Shown: positions 26,073 to 38,199 of the stretch, one piece after another
How positions within the stretch are numbered: position 1 is the first letter of the stretch
Layout of the letters: every line of letters starts with the position of its first letter
DNA from: JAXMCI01 sp046349435
Lineage (GTDB): Bacteria; Pseudomonadota; Alphaproteobacteria; Dongiales; Dongiaceae
Assembly (NCBI GenBank): GCA_046349435.1
Contig: JAXMCI010000010.1
Coordinates: 142,421 to 206,420 of the forward strand
Direction: 5' to 3'
Length of the DNA stretch: 64,000 bases
Translations under genes and position numbers: made by a program
The notes under the pieces: model-generated
Databases searched by the model: none
Told to the model about the DNA's origin: nothing
What the model saw: only the letters and a program-made list of their open reading frames with translations

Positions 26073-28220
26073 ATGGCAGACCTGGATTCCATGCCTCCGC
26101 CGCCCGGCATCCTGCTGCTGGGGCGCAGTGCCGTCCTCGACGCCGCCGGCGGCGAGGCGACACCGCGCTCGCGCAAGGCGGTCTGCCTGCTCGCCTACCT
26201 GGCGCTGCAGCCGGGCGGCCGGGCTCGCCGCGAGACGCTGCAGGACCTGCTGTGGAGCAACCGCGAGCAGGCCCAGGCCGCGGCCTCGCTGCGGCAGGCG
26301 CTGGTCGAGCTTCGCCGCGCGCTGGCCGGGCTCGGGCCCGATCTCGTCGACGCCTCGCGCGACAGCGTCGCGCTGGCCTGCGACCGGCTGTTCGTCGACG
26401 TCCGGCAGCTCGATCGGCTGCTCGAGCAGGGGACGCCGGAGGCGGTCCTCGAGGCGGCCGGGCTCTGGCACGGGCCGCTGCTCGGCGACCTGGCGGCGCC
26501 CGATCCGGTCTTCGAGGCCTGGCTGCAGGTCGAGCGCACGCATCGTCACGAGCGGCTCCGCCGCGCGCTCGGCGATGCGCTGGAGGCGGCCGAGCGCGCC
26601 GGCACCGAGGACGATGCCTGCCGCGTCGCCGAGCTGCTGCTGCGCGTCGCCCCGACCGAGGAAGCGGCCTGGCGCGCGCTGATCGCCATCGACCTGCGCC
26701 ATGGCCGGGTGACCGCGGCGCGGGCGCGGTTCCGCGACTGCCGGGAGATCCTGGCCCGCGAGCTCGAGGTCAAGCCCTCGGCGGCGCTCACCGCCCTGTT
26801 CAGCCAGGTCGACCGGCCGGCGCGCCCGGCCGCGGAGCCCGCGGAGCCGCAGCCCGCCCCCGCCCGGCACGCAGCCGCGCGGGAGGCGGCGCGGCCGGCC
26901 CGGCGCGGTCCGGCGCTGGCGATCGTCATGCGTCCGCCGACCGGCCCGCCGGAGCTCGGCGTGGCGCTGGCCGCGCTGGTCGAGGACGAGCTGACGGTGC
27001 GGCTCGGGCAGCTCAGGCTGCTCTCGCTGGCCATCCGCCCGGAGGAGGAGCAGCGGCTCGATGCCGACTACGTGCTGGCGATCGCGGTCGCCTTCGACGA
27101 GGCCCGCCCGCGCGTGTCGATCCGATTGCGCGACCGCGAAAGCGGCCAGCACCTGATCGTCGAGCGGCTCGAGCCTGCCGACCCCGTGCCGTTCGAGCGG
27201 CTGCGGCCCGAGCTGGCGCGGATGGCGGTGAGCGTCGAGCAGGCGATCGTGCGCCACTGGCTCGAGGACCGCGGCGGCCTGCGCGCCGGCGCCGCCGGCG
27301 TCGCCGATCCCTACACGCTGTGGCTGGCGGCCGACCGGCTGACCGAGTCCTTCGAGGCGGACGATCTCAGGGCGGCGGTACCGCTGCTGCGCCAGGCGGC
27401 GGCGACCGATCCGGGGTTCGCGCGCCCGCTCGCCAGCCTCGCCTCGATCGAGCTCAGCCAGCCGATGGCGAGCTTCGTCGAGGTGTCCGAGCTGCCGAGC
27501 TTCAACGGCGCGCTCGGCCTCGCCAAGAGCGCGGTCCGGATCGATCCCTGGGACCCGCGCTGCCGCATCATGCTGGCCTGGGTCTACATGCGGAAGCGGC
27601 TGTTCCGCCAGGCCGAGGCGGAGTTCCGGCAGGCCCTGGCGCTCGGCGGCCAGGACCCGCTGGTGCTGATCGCCGCCGGGGAGGGCATGGCCCATCTCGG
27701 CAAGCCGGAGGTCGGCATCGGCCTCGGCGAGCGCGCGCTGGCGATCCATCCGGCGCCGCCCGACTACTTCCATTCATACCTCGCGGCGACCTACGCCGCC
27801 GCAGGCGCCCATGACCGGGCGCTCGAGCACAGCTTCAGCTCGGCGCTGACCGTGCCGGAATACATCGCGCTGCGCGCCGTGCTGCTGGCCGAGACCGGCC
27901 GGCGCGAGCAGGCGCGAGCGGCGGCGGCGGAGTTCCTGCAGCGGGCCGAGGCCGGCTGGTCCGGCCACCGCCGCTTCGATCCGCGCGCCGCGCTGACCTG
28001 GCTCGGCAGCATCCTGCTGACCGAGGATCAGCGCCGGCGCGAGAGCTTCGTCCGCTCCGTGTCGGAGCTGATCGGGGTCGTGCCCGACCATCCGCAGGGC
28101 ATCGTCCCGGCGAGCGCGGCACCGCCGGCCCGGTCTTTCGCCATCGGCGAGGTGGCCAGCCGCGGGCCGCTGATCGCCCCGCGCGACCTCCGCTTCTCGA
28201 CGATCAGCGGCAGCCCATGA
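26073..28220 (+). CDS. BTAD-domain transcriptional regulator with TPR region
   Basis: The product has 715 residues. Residues about 10-105 form an OmpR-like winged helix (LGRSAVLDA onward, with SRKAVCLLAYLALQP and RETLQDLLWS). About 110-250 is a bacterial transcriptional activator domain with VAPTEEAAWRALIAIDLRHG and FRDCREILARELEVKPS. About 290-420 is a TolB-like segment (DELTVRLGQLRLLSL). TPR-like helices follow to about 640. It belongs to the SARP/AfsR-like proteins lacking the NB-ARC ATPase. It is divergent from the hydrogenase operon and its 3' end overlaps the end of the small NHLP-like gene by 17 bases. The target is unknown; the adjacent RiPP-like genes are candidates. Confidence 0.8.
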   Translation: MADLDSMPPPPGILLLGRSAVLDAAGGEATPRSRKAVCLLAYLALQPGGRARRETLQDLLWSNREQAQAAASLRQALVELRRALAGLGPDLVDASRDSVALACDRLFVDVRQLDRLLEQGTPEAVLEAAGLWHGPLLGDLAAPDPVFEAWLQVERTHRHERLRRALGDALEAAERAGTEDDACRVAELLLRVAPTEEAAWRALIAIDLRHGRVTAARARFRDCREILARELEVKPSAALTALFSQVDRPARPAAEPAEPQPAPARHAAAREAARPARRGPALAIVMRPPTGPPELGVALAALVEDELTVRLGQLRLLSLAIRPEEEQRLDADYVLAIAVAFDEARPRVSIRLRDRESGQHLIVERLEPADPVPFERLRPELARMAVSVEQAIVRHWLEDRGGLRAGAAGVADPYTLWLAADRLTESFEADDLRAAVPLLRQAAATDPGFARPLASLASIELSQPMASFVEVSELPSFNGALGLAKSAVRIDPWDPRCRIMLAWVYMRKRLFRQAEAEFRQALALGGQDPLVLIAAGEGMAHLGKPEVGIGLGERALAIHPAPPDYFHSYLAATYAAAGAHDRALEHSFSSALTVPEYIALRAVLLAETGRREQARAAAAEFLQRAEAGWSGHRRFDPRAALTWLGSILLTEDQRRRESFVRSVSELIGVVPDHPQGIVPASAAPPARSFAIGEVASRGPLIAPRDLRFSTISGSP

Positions 28221-28539
28221 TCACCGTGAAGCCGAGCTCGTCGAGATATTCGTCGAACTCCTTCTGGGTCGGGAAATCGCTGCGGTCCTTGACGTCGTGC
28301 GGCAGGACGACGTGGAACTGCTTGTCGCTGTCCTCGACCACCGTCGGCGGCCGGGCGTCGAGCTCCTTGGCGTCCAGGCCGGCCTTGGCGAGCAGCGACT
28401 TGGCGTTCTTCTTCAGGTTGCTGCGATGGGTCGGGTCCTTCACCGCATCATGAATCAGCTTGCCGACGTTGCGGCACACGGTGCGATCCGCCTTGAAGGC
28501 CACCTGCTCATGTCGACGCACGCCCTTGATCCGGCTCAT
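28204..28539 (-). CDS. NHLP-like small protein, candidate RiPP precursor
   Basis: The product has 111 residues. The pattern is that of the nitrile-hydratase-related leader family: a helical stretch with DPTHRSNLKKNAKSLLAKAG (35-54), then the strand pair TVVEDSDKQFHVVLP (66-80). After this comes a 31-residue tail (81-111) ending ELGFTVIMGCR. In known NHLP precursors the leader ends near the VVED...HxVLP block and the tail is modified. The tail has one Cys (C110), three Thr/Ser and several acidic residues, unlike a typical thiazole-rich core. The start is 20 bases from that of the divergent YcaO gene. A free-standing nitrile-hydratase-alpha-like protein is the alternative. Confidence 0.6.
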   Translation of the reverse strand: MSRIKGVRRHEQVAFKADRTVCRNVGKLIHDAVKDPTHRSNLKKNAKSLLAKAGLDAKELDARPPTVVEDSDKQFHVVLPHDVKDRSDFPTQKEFDEYLDELGFTVIMGCR

Positions 28540-28559
28540 CCTGGCTCCCCACGCTCCAC

Positions 28560-29801
28560 TTGGTTGACGCGACGCTAGCAAAACCGTCCCGCGATGGCCA
28601 TAGCCTCGCCCCGGACGCGGCCCGCCCGGCGTGGCCGCCGGAGACCAGGCTGCTGCAGCTGAGCTGCGCCGATGCGCCGGCCCGCTTCCTCGTCGCGATG
28701 GGCAGGACGGCGGGGGGCGACGCCGGGCTCCTCGGCGCCGGGCGCGGCCTCTCCCGGGCGCAGGCGCTGCGGTCCTGCCTGGGCGAGGTGGCCGAGGGCC
28801 GCGCCGCCGCCGCTCCTGGCGGGCTGGCCGTCCTCGAGGGGCGGGTGCGCGACCTGCCCGCGCCCGCCATCGCGGCCAACCGGCTGTGGTGCTTCTCGCG
28901 GCGCCAGCTGGCGCAGGGCCCGCATCCCGGCGAGGGCATCGCGCCGCCGGCATGGGCGGCCGGGCGCGCCGCCATCCGGGATTGTCGCCGCTGGGTGCGG
29001 GCCCGCGCCAGCGACGGCGGACCGGGGGCCTTCGTGCCCGAGGCCGCGATCCGGCTGCGACCGGGCGGCCTCGCCGGCAGCAACGGGCTGGCGGCCGGGC
29101 CCGACCGGCCGGCGGCCGAGCGCGCCGCCGTCCTGGAGCTGGTCGAGCGCGACGCGGTGGCGATCTGGTGGTACGGGCGGATCCGCCGCCCCGGCCTGCC
29201 GCTCGCCGTCCTGGACGAGGCCGGCGGCGCGCGGCTGCGCCGCTGGCTGGCCCGGCGGGAGCGCGAGAGCTGGCTGCTCGAGCTGACGCACGACCTCGGC
29301 ATTCCGGTCGTCGCCGCGCTCTCTGCCGCCCCGGACGGCAGCGGGATCGCCTACGGCTTCGCCGCCGGGACCAGCCTCGGTACCGCCGCGCTGGCCGCCG
29401 CGCTCGAGATGCTGCAGAGCGAGATCTCGCTCGATCTGGCGGCCCGCCGGGCGGCGCGCCTCGGCCGCGCCGAGGGCCGGCCGGGCGCCTGCTGCTGTGG
29501 TCCCGGCAGGCCGGTATCGGACGGCTTCCGTTCCTCGCCCCGGCAACGGACGCGCACGCGCCGCCGCGCGCCGCGGGGGACCCCGTCGCCATCGTCGCCG
29601 ACCGCCTCGGCGCCCCGGTGCTGCTGGTCGATCTCGATCGGCCCGGCGATCCGCTGCCGGTAGTCCGCGCCTTCGCGCCCGGGCTCAGGCCCTGGCGGTC
29701 GCGTCGCCCGCGGGCGGCTCGGCACGGTGCCCCGCCGGCTCGGCTGGCGGGCGACGCCGGTCGACGCTTGCACGGTGGGCGACGACGTGATCCTGATCTG
29801 A
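28560..29801 (+). pseudogene. YcaO-family protein, interrupted by two apparent frameshifts
   Basis: The start is a TTG at 28560. The three YcaO ATP/Mg motifs are present in the first frame: LRSCLGEVAEGRA, SNGLAAGPDRPAAERAAVLELVERDA and LAAALEMLQSEIS. Near 29470-29488 the homologous reading moves to another frame (GRLLLWSRQAGIGRLPF and VADRLGAPVLLVDLDRPGD). Near 29700-29716 it returns to the first frame and ends RRLGWRATPVDACTVGDDVI at the stop 29799-29801. Repaired, it would be about 414 residues. YcaO proteins use ATP to convert peptide backbone amides to azolines, thioamides or amidines. The divergent NHLP-like gene is the obvious substrate candidate. The breaks may be sequencing errors. 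Confidence 0.72.
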
Positions 29802-29823
29802 GCGGGCGACGGGGAGACGAGGC

Positions 29824-31450
29824 ATGGCGCACAGGGATCTCGCAGGCAGCAGCCGGCCGGCGCCGCAGGGTGCCGTGCGGGCCGCCGACCTCGATCCGGC
29901 GACGCCGATCGAGCTGACGGTGACGCTGAAGGGGCGGGCGCTCGATCCCGTCGGCGCCTCGCCGCGGCCGCCGCTCGAGGCCGCGGCCTTCGCCGAGCGC
30001 TACGGCGCGCCGGCGGCCGCGGTGGACCAGGTGACCAAGGCGCTGGCGCGGCACGGGCTGAAGGTGCTGGCGGCCAGCCGCGACCGCCGCAGCCTGCGCG
30101 TGCGCGGCACCGCCGCGCAGATCCAGGCGGCCTTCCAGGTGCAGCTCGGCGTCTGGCGCGACGAGCATAAGCGTGAATACCGCGCCCGCGAGGGACGATC
30201 GCCATTCCCGACGAGCTCGACGAGCTGGTCACCGGCGTCTTCGGGCTCGACCAGCGGCGGATGATCCGCCGCACCCCGCCGCTCGCCCAGGCGGCTACCC
30301 CCGTTGCCGGCGCCAAGCCCTGGGGCGTCGCCGAGATCGAGGAACGCTACCGCTTCCCGCCCGGGGACGGGCGCGGGCAGGTGATCGGCATCGTCGAGTT
30401 CGGCTTCCCGATGGGGCCGGACAAGGCGCTGATGCCGGCCTGGCTGCCCGACGATCTCGAGGCCTTCTGCCGTGCCCAGGGCCGGCCGGTTCCGCCGGTC
30501 GCGATCCTGCCGACCGGCCATCCGCCGCTCGACGCCGCGACCTTCCGGTCGCTGCTGCCGCAGCTGCCCGAGGCGGTCGGCCGGCTGCTGCGCTACGCCA
30601 CCGGCGAGACCATGATGGATGTCGAGATCGTCGCCGGGCTCTGCCCCCGCGCCAAGATCCTGGTCTATGTCTCGACCTTCGACGAGAAGGGCTGGATCGA
30701 CCTGCTCGACCTGGTGCTGGGCGGCGATCCCGCGACGCCCGGCGTGCTCTCGATCAGCTACGGGCTGAACGAGGATCACCCGAACTGGTCGGCCGCGGCG
30801 CTGCGCGAGATCGAGCTGCGCCTGCATGCCGCGGCGCTGCAGGGCATCACCGTCTGCGTCGCCGCCGGCGACGACGGCGCCGGCTCGCACGATACCGACG
30901 GGCGGGCGCACGTCCCCTATCCCGCCGCCAGCCCGCACGTGCTCGCGGTCGGCGGCACGATGCTCGCCGGCACGCAGCCGCCGCGCCCGAGGTGGCGTGG
31001 TGGAAGGCGCCGGGCGCGCGCCAGGACGACGGCACCGGCGGCGCCACCGGCGGCGGCGTCAGCACGCGGTTCCGCCGGCCCGCCTGGCAGCCCGGGCCGG
31101 TACGGTCGATCAACCCCGACGGCATCGACGGCCGCATCGTGCCTCGACGTGGCGGCGCTGGCCGGCCCGCCCGGCTACGACATCGTCATGCAGGGCGTGC
31201 GCGGCTCGCACGGCGGCACCAGCGCCGCCGCGCCGGTCTGGGCGGCGCTGCTCGCCCGCCTCTTCGCCGACCGCGGCCGGTCCTGCCGCCGCTGCCGCGC
31301 CGGGCGGCGTCCCGCCGGCGCCAGCCGCGACATCACCGACGGACACAACGCCAGCGCACCCAGCCCCGGCAAGGGCCGGCCGCTCCGCTTCGACCGGTCA
31401 GCGGCTGGGGCGTCCCCGACGGCAAGGCGCTGGCGAAGATCCTGGGCTGA
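29824..31450 (+). pseudogene. S53 (sedolisin/kumamolisin) peptidase with several apparent frameshifts
   Basis: The gene begins MAHRDLAGSS with a pro-kumamolisin activation domain (AFAERYGAPAAAVDQV, then RGTAAQIQAAFQVQLG). Frames change near 30188-30200, 30985-30995, 31138-31146 and 31385-31400, and probably once or twice near 31300. Catalytic elements survive between breaks: Glu/Asp in ATGETMMDVEIV, the oxyanion Asp in CVAAGDDGAGS, and the Ser in HGGTSAAAPVWAALL. The homologous reading ends GWGVPDGKALAKILG. Sedolisins are acid-active serine-carboxyl peptidases, usually secreted; no signal peptide is seen here. Its position after YcaO allows a role as leader peptidase, which is speculation. 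Confidence 0.72.
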
Positions 31451-31535
31451 GCCAGGTCGCCCAGGGTCGCTGCCGGCCAGGGCTTCGCAGCTGGCATGTC
31501 CCGGCCGGGTTGGCCGGCCAGCCGGGCTCGCGGGC

Positions 31536-31549
31536 ATGAGCCAGATCAA
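31536..31549 (+). promoter_or_regulatory. Weak FNR/FixK-like box before the LPG-synthase-like gene
   Basis: ATGAGCCAGATCAA (reverse TTGATCTGGCTCAT) has one perfect half-site and one degenerate one. Its centre predicts a transcript start near 31584, and TATTCA at 31572-31577 lies at the matching -10 position. The 255-base gap between the S53 gene and this gene holds nothing else I can support. Confidence 0.35.
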
Positions 31550-31705
31550 GGCCGGCCCGGCCCGGCGGCCCTATTCACCGCGGACGATGACCGGGATAGC
31601 TGGGTTGACGAGTGGCCGCCGCCGCCAGGGACGCGAGCCGGGCGTGACGTTGCCGAGGCCCCGTCGGCAGTGCGTCTTCTGCGCCGGGCGGGCTGCAGGA
31701 TCGAG

Positions 31706-32684
31706 ATGACCCGGGCGGAGCGAAATCGCGTCGCGCGACGGCTCCTTGCGTGGCTGCCTGGGCTTCTGGCGCTGATCGTGCTGACCATGGTGCTGCTGCG
31801 GATGGGCGAGCTCGAGCGCCTGCTGACGGTGCTCGGAGGACTGTCTCCGTTCGCCATCCTCCTGGCGGCACTGCCGCAGCTCGCGACTTATGCCGCCGCC
31901 GCCTCGATCTGGTACGCGGTGCTGCGGCGGGCGGAGCATCGCCGGCATCTGGCCGGGCTCTATGTACTCGGCATCGCCAAGCTCTTCATGGACCAGGCGC
32001 TGCCGAGTGGCGGGCTCAGCGGCTCGCTGCTGGTCGTCTCGGCCCTGCGACGCCGCGGCGTGTCGGCCCCGGTGGCCGTCGCGGCCCTGCTCGTCGGCGT
32101 GATTTCGTTCCATCTCGCGCTGGCCGCCGGCGCGCTGGCGAGCCTCGGCATCATGGCGTTCCACCATGTCCTCGGCCGCGAGGCCGTGGTGGCGGCCGTC
32201 CTTGGCCTGCTCTTGGCGGTGGCCGTGCTCGCCGCGGTCGTGGGGCTGCGCCGGCACCGGCTCTGGCTGCAGCGCTGGCTCGTCCGCCTCCCCGGGGTTC
32301 CGTCGCCTTCGCGATGCCATCCGCGCGGCGCCCGGACGCTGCTCCGCGACGCCCCTGCTGCTCGTGGCCGTGCTGCAGCTTTCGATCATCGCCCTCGACG
32401 CCGCACCTGTGGATCTGCTGCGCGAGCTCGGTGCCCCGGCCGCCTATGGAACAGCCTTCGCCAGCTTCGTGCTGGCCTCGATCGCGGCCGACCTCATCCC
32501 GGTCCCGCTCGGCCTCGGCTCGTTCGAGGCGGCGCTGGTCGGCCTCCTCGCCCTGCTCAAGGTCGATCTCACCATGGCGGCGGCCGGCACCCTGCTGTTT
32601 CGCGGGTCAGCTTCTGGCTGCCGATGCTGCCGGGCCTGGCTCGCCCGGCGCGAGATCCGGGGCGCCCACGCGGCTCCGTTGTGA
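31706..32684 (+). pseudogene. Lysylphosphatidylglycerol-synthase-like (UPF0104) membrane protein, frameshifted
   Basis: From the ATG at 31706 the frame encodes LLAWLPGLLALIVLTMVLLR, ASIWYAVLRRAEHRR and KLFMDQALPSGGLSGSLLVV, the flippase-type helices and the conserved QALPSGG loop of the PF03706 family. Near 32290-32310 the homology moves to another frame (LRELGAPAAYGTAFASFVLA, DLIPVPLGLGSFEAALVG). Near 32600 it shifts again (VSFWLPMLPGL), and probably once more before the stop at 32682-32684. Repaired, it would be about 325 residues with eight or so helices. Stand-alone members are thought to move or flip lipids; no aminoacyltransferase domain is present. Confidence 0.68.
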
Positions 32685-32702
32685 CGTGGGTGGAGGGGCC
32701 GC

Positions 32703-35106
<2,404 letters not shown>

Positions 35107-35164
35107 CGGAATCCTCTGCCCTCGCGACGCCCCTCATGACTGCTCTGCCCGGCCGTCGCCGCCA

Positions 35165-35178
35165 ATGACGCAGATCAA
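35165..35178 (-). promoter_or_regulatory. FNR/FixK-type operator upstream of ppsA
   Basis: On the minus strand it reads TTGATCTGCGTCAT, almost the same as the hydrogenase box. Its centre is 66 bases upstream of the ppsA start; no convincing -10 is visible. It also lies in the divergent promoter region of the emrA-like gene. Confidence 0.5.
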
Positions 35179-35211
35179 CCGCGCCGCATGGATCCAACCG
35201 GTTACGTCTGC

Positions 35212-35217
35212 TATATT
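35212..35217 (+). promoter_or_regulatory. Possible -10 element for the EmrA-like gene
   Basis: TATATT lies 100 bases upstream of the TTG start, in a short AT-rich patch of the 210-base divergent gap. The -35 at the expected distance (TGGATC) is poor, so an activator may be needed. Confidence 0.35.
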
Positions 35218-35316
35218 CGTGCGATTGCGTCGTGATCTCAGCTGAGGGGGAGCAGTCGAGACCCGATCGACGTCACCCGGTCCGCCGCCGCGGATCTCGA
35301 CCGGAGGAGGGTCGAT

Positions 35317-36483
35317 TTGGCCGTACAGGATGCCGGCCCGGCACCGCCCCCCGCCGCCCCTCAACCTGCCGCTCCTCAACCCGCCCCTGACGCGGAGGTC
35401 GAGCGACCCCGCCGCGACCCTGCCGCCACCCGGCGCCTGATCGGGCACGGAGTCCGCGGCGCCGTCCTCCTGCTCGCCGCCGGGCTGGTCGTGCTGTTCG
35501 TCACCGGCTGGGACTCCTGGGTCGGCGCCAGCGCCCGGCAGGTCACCGACGACGCCTATGTCCGGGGCGACATCACGCCGCTCAGCGCCAAGGTCGCCGG
35601 CTATGTCCAGGCCGTTCCGGTCGACGACTTCCAGCGCGTCAAGGCGGGCGACCTGCTGGTCGAGATCGAGGACCAGGACTATGCCGCAAGGGTCGCGCAG
35701 GCCGAGGCCGACCTGCTGGGCGCCGAGGCGGCGATCGCCAACCTGAAGTCCCGCAAGGCCCTGCAGCATGCCGAGATCGACCAGGCCGGGAACGTCATCG
35801 ACGCGACCGCCGCCGACCTCGAGCGCGCGCAGCAGGAGCTGACGCGGCAGAAGGCGCTGCTGGCGACCAGCTACGGCACCCAGCAGAAGGTCGAGCAGGC
35901 GGTGGCCGAGCAGAAGCGGCTGGCCGCGACGCTGGAACGCAACCGCGCGGAGCTCGAGGCGCAGCGCCGGCAGATGGGCGTGCTGGACACCCAGGAATCG
36001 CAGCTGCGGGCCGAGTACAAGGCCAAACGGGCGGTGCTCGACCTGGCGCGGATCAATCTCGGCTACACGCGGATCGTCGCTCCGATCGACGGCATGGTCG
36101 GCGAGCGCGGCGTGCGTGCCGGGCAGTACGTCCACGAGGGCACCCAGGTGATCTCGGTAATCCCCCTGCAGAACGTCTGGGTGGTAGCGAACTACAAGGA
36201 AACCCAGCTCACCCGCGTCGAGCCCGGCCAGCCGGTGGAGATCCGCGTCGACGCCTTTCCCGGGGTGGTGATCGCCGGGCATGTCGAGCGCATCGCGCCG
36301 GCGAGCGGCTCGCAGTTCAGCCTGCTGCCGCCGGACAACGCCACCGGCAACTTCACCAAGGTGGTGCAGCGGATCCCGGTGAAGATCCGCCTCGACGCGC
36401 CGAACCCGCTGGACGGCAAGCTGCGCCCCGGCATGTCGGTGGTGGCGACGGTGGAGGTCGGCAAGCCGCCGGCTGCGCCTTAG
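35317..36483 (+). CDS. emrA: HlyD/EmrA-family membrane-fusion protein
   Basis: The product has 388 residues from a TTG preceded by GGAGGAGGG. The Pro/Ala-rich cytoplasmic tail (1-45) is followed by one membrane helix (AVLLLAAGLVVLFVTGW), the VTDDAYVRGDITPLSAKVAGYV lipoyl half typical of EmrA, a coiled-coil hairpin (about 125-235) and a barrel domain with IVAPIDGMVGERGVRAGQYV. It partners with the MFS pump that follows after five bases and would connect it to a TolC-like channel, exporting hydrophobic drugs or signals. Confidence 0.86.
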   Translation: MAVQDAGPAPPPAAPQPAAPQPAPDAEVERPRRDPAATRRLIGHGVRGAVLLLAAGLVVLFVTGWDSWVGASARQVTDDAYVRGDITPLSAKVAGYVQAVPVDDFQRVKAGDLLVEIEDQDYAARVAQAEADLLGAEAAIANLKSRKALQHAEIDQAGNVIDATAADLERAQQELTRQKALLATSYGTQQKVEQAVAEQKRLAATLERNRAELEAQRRQMGVLDTQESQLRAEYKAKRAVLDLARINLGYTRIVAPIDGMVGERGVRAGQYVHEGTQVISVIPLQNVWVVANYKETQLTRVEPGQPVEIRVDAFPGVVIAGHVERIAPASGSQFSLLPPDNATGNFTKVVQRIPVKIRLDAPNPLDGKLRPGMSVVATVEVGKPPAAP

Positions 36484-36487
36484 CCGC

Positions 36488-38101
36488 ATGGTCTCGACCG
36501 TCGCCCCGCTGCCGGCTTCGCCGGCGGCCGCCGCGCCCGCCGCGCCCACCGCCCGCTGCCGGCGGCCGGCGATCGGCGTTGCGGCGGTGGTGATCGGCGC
36601 CTTCATCTCCAGCCTCAACACCCGCATCGCCACGGTCGGCCTGGCCGACATCCGCGGTGCGATGGGCTTCGGGTTCGACGAAGGCAGCTGGGTCACGACG
36701 CTGTTCGCGGCGGCCCAGATGGCGATGACGCCGGCCGCCGCCTGGCTGGGGCCGGTGATCGGCACCCGCCGCTTCCTGCTCTGGTCGAGCGTGATCTTCA
36801 CGGCCAGCTCGTTCGTCCTGCCGTTCACCCGCGACTACGACACGGTGATCGCGCTGCAGATCGTGCGCGGGCTGTCGGTCGGCACCTTCATCCCGGCGGC
36901 GCTCGGCTTCATCCTGCGCAGCCTGGCGCCGCGCTGGTGGATCTGGGGGCTGGCCGCCTACGCCTTCCGCTTCGTCTTCTCGCAGAACATCAGCAGCTCG
37001 ATCGAGGGCTGGTACTCCGAGGCGGGGGCGTGGCAGTGGATCTTCTGGCAGAACGTCGTCCTGACGCCGCTGATGATCCTGCTGATCGGGATCGGCATGC
37101 CGCGGCAACCGGTCGATCGCGTGCTGCTGCGGCAGACCGACTGGGGCGGGATCGTCTTCGCCGGCCTCGGCTTCGGGCTGCTCTATGCCGCGCTCGACCA
37201 GGGCAACCGGCTCGACTGGCTCGGCTCCGGCACGGTGGTCGGCCTGCTGCTGGCGGGCGGCCTGCTGGTCCTCGCCTTCTGCGTCCAGGAGCTGCTGGTC
37301 GAGCGGCCGCTGATCCAGTGGCGCGTGCTGGTCCAGCGCAATGTCTGGATCCCCGCGGCCCTGGTCGGGCTCTACGGCTTCGGCTCGACGGCCACCGCCT
37401 ACATCCTCCCCGACTATCTCACCCGCATCCAGGGGCTGCGCTCGCTGCAGATCGGCGAGGTGCTGGACTGGATCGCGCTGCCGCAGCTGCTGCTGGTCCC
37501 GATCGTCGCCGCGCTGGCCCGCCGCATCGATGCCCGCCTGCTGCTGGCGCTCGGGCTGGCGCTGATCGCGCTCGGCAGCTGGCTCGACACCGACCTGACC
37601 CATGACTGGGTGGGCGCCGATTTCCGGCATTCGCTGCTGGTCGAGGCGGTGGGCCTGGCCTTCGCGCTCACCGCCCTGATCATCTTCGCGGTGGCCAACA
37701 TCACGCCGGCGCTCGCCGCCTCGACGGCGGCGATCATCCAGATCGCCCGGCTGTTCGGCAACGAGGTCGGCAGCGCCTTCATCCAGACCTTCATCCGGGT
37801 CCGCGAGCAGCTCCACTCCAACCTGATCGGCCTGCACCTGGTGGCCGGCTCGGGCGACGCCGAGCGCGCGCTGGCGCAGCTCTCGGCGCCGTTCGCCGCG
37901 CGGCCAACCGGCGCCGGCGACGTGGCGGGGCAGGGCGTGAGGGCGATCGCCGGCCTGGTGCAGCGCGAATCCTACGTGCTGGCCTATATCGACGGCTTCT
38001 GGCTGGTCGCCTGGGTGCTGGCCGCGGGGCTGCTGCTGGTCCTGCTGCTGCGGCCGCCGCCGCCCAACCCGATGACGCCGCCCCGCCGCAGCGGCACCTG
38101 A
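36488..38101 (+). CDS. emrB: EmrB/QacA-family MFS efflux pump (DHA2, 14 TMS type)
   Basis: The product has 537 residues with about fourteen hydrophobic segments. The first helix motif VGLADIRGAMGF, the loop motif MTPAAAWLGPVIGTRRFL and the long final periplasmic segment (QLHSNLIGLHLVAG onward) agree with EmrB-like drug:H+ antiporters working with an EmrA adaptor. The usual acidic residue in the first helix (LDxTIVNVALP in most EmrB) is replaced by SSLNTRIATVGL, a subgroup variation. The substrate is not known. Confidence 0.85.
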   Translation: MVSTVAPLPASPAAAAPAAPTARCRRPAIGVAAVVIGAFISSLNTRIATVGLADIRGAMGFGFDEGSWVTTLFAAAQMAMTPAAAWLGPVIGTRRFLLWSSVIFTASSFVLPFTRDYDTVIALQIVRGLSVGTFIPAALGFILRSLAPRWWIWGLAAYAFRFVFSQNISSSIEGWYSEAGAWQWIFWQNVVLTPLMILLIGIGMPRQPVDRVLLRQTDWGGIVFAGLGFGLLYAALDQGNRLDWLGSGTVVGLLLAGGLLVLAFCVQELLVERPLIQWRVLVQRNVWIPAALVGLYGFGSTATAYILPDYLTRIQGLRSLQIGEVLDWIALPQLLLVPIVAALARRIDARLLLALGLALIALGSWLDTDLTHDWVGADFRHSLLVEAVGLAFALTALIIFAVANITPALAASTAAIIQIARLFGNEVGSAFIQTFIRVREQLHSNLIGLHLVAGSGDAERALAQLSAPFAARPTGAGDVAGQGVRAIAGLVQRESYVLAYIDGFWLVAWVLAAGLLLVLLLRPPPPNPMTPPRRSGT

Positions 38102-38199
38102 CCGTTTCCGGCAGGCCCGGCCGGCGCCGGTCGGGCTATCCTGTCGCCGACGATCCCGTCGAGGCCGCGTGCCGAGGACGGGGCGCGCCGGAGGTGGTC

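Noticed and set aside
31451..31705. Small open frame beginning MSQIKAGPARRPYS
   Set aside because: It has no ribosome-binding site, an Arg/Pro-rich random-looking product, and overlaps the candidate promoter of the next gene.
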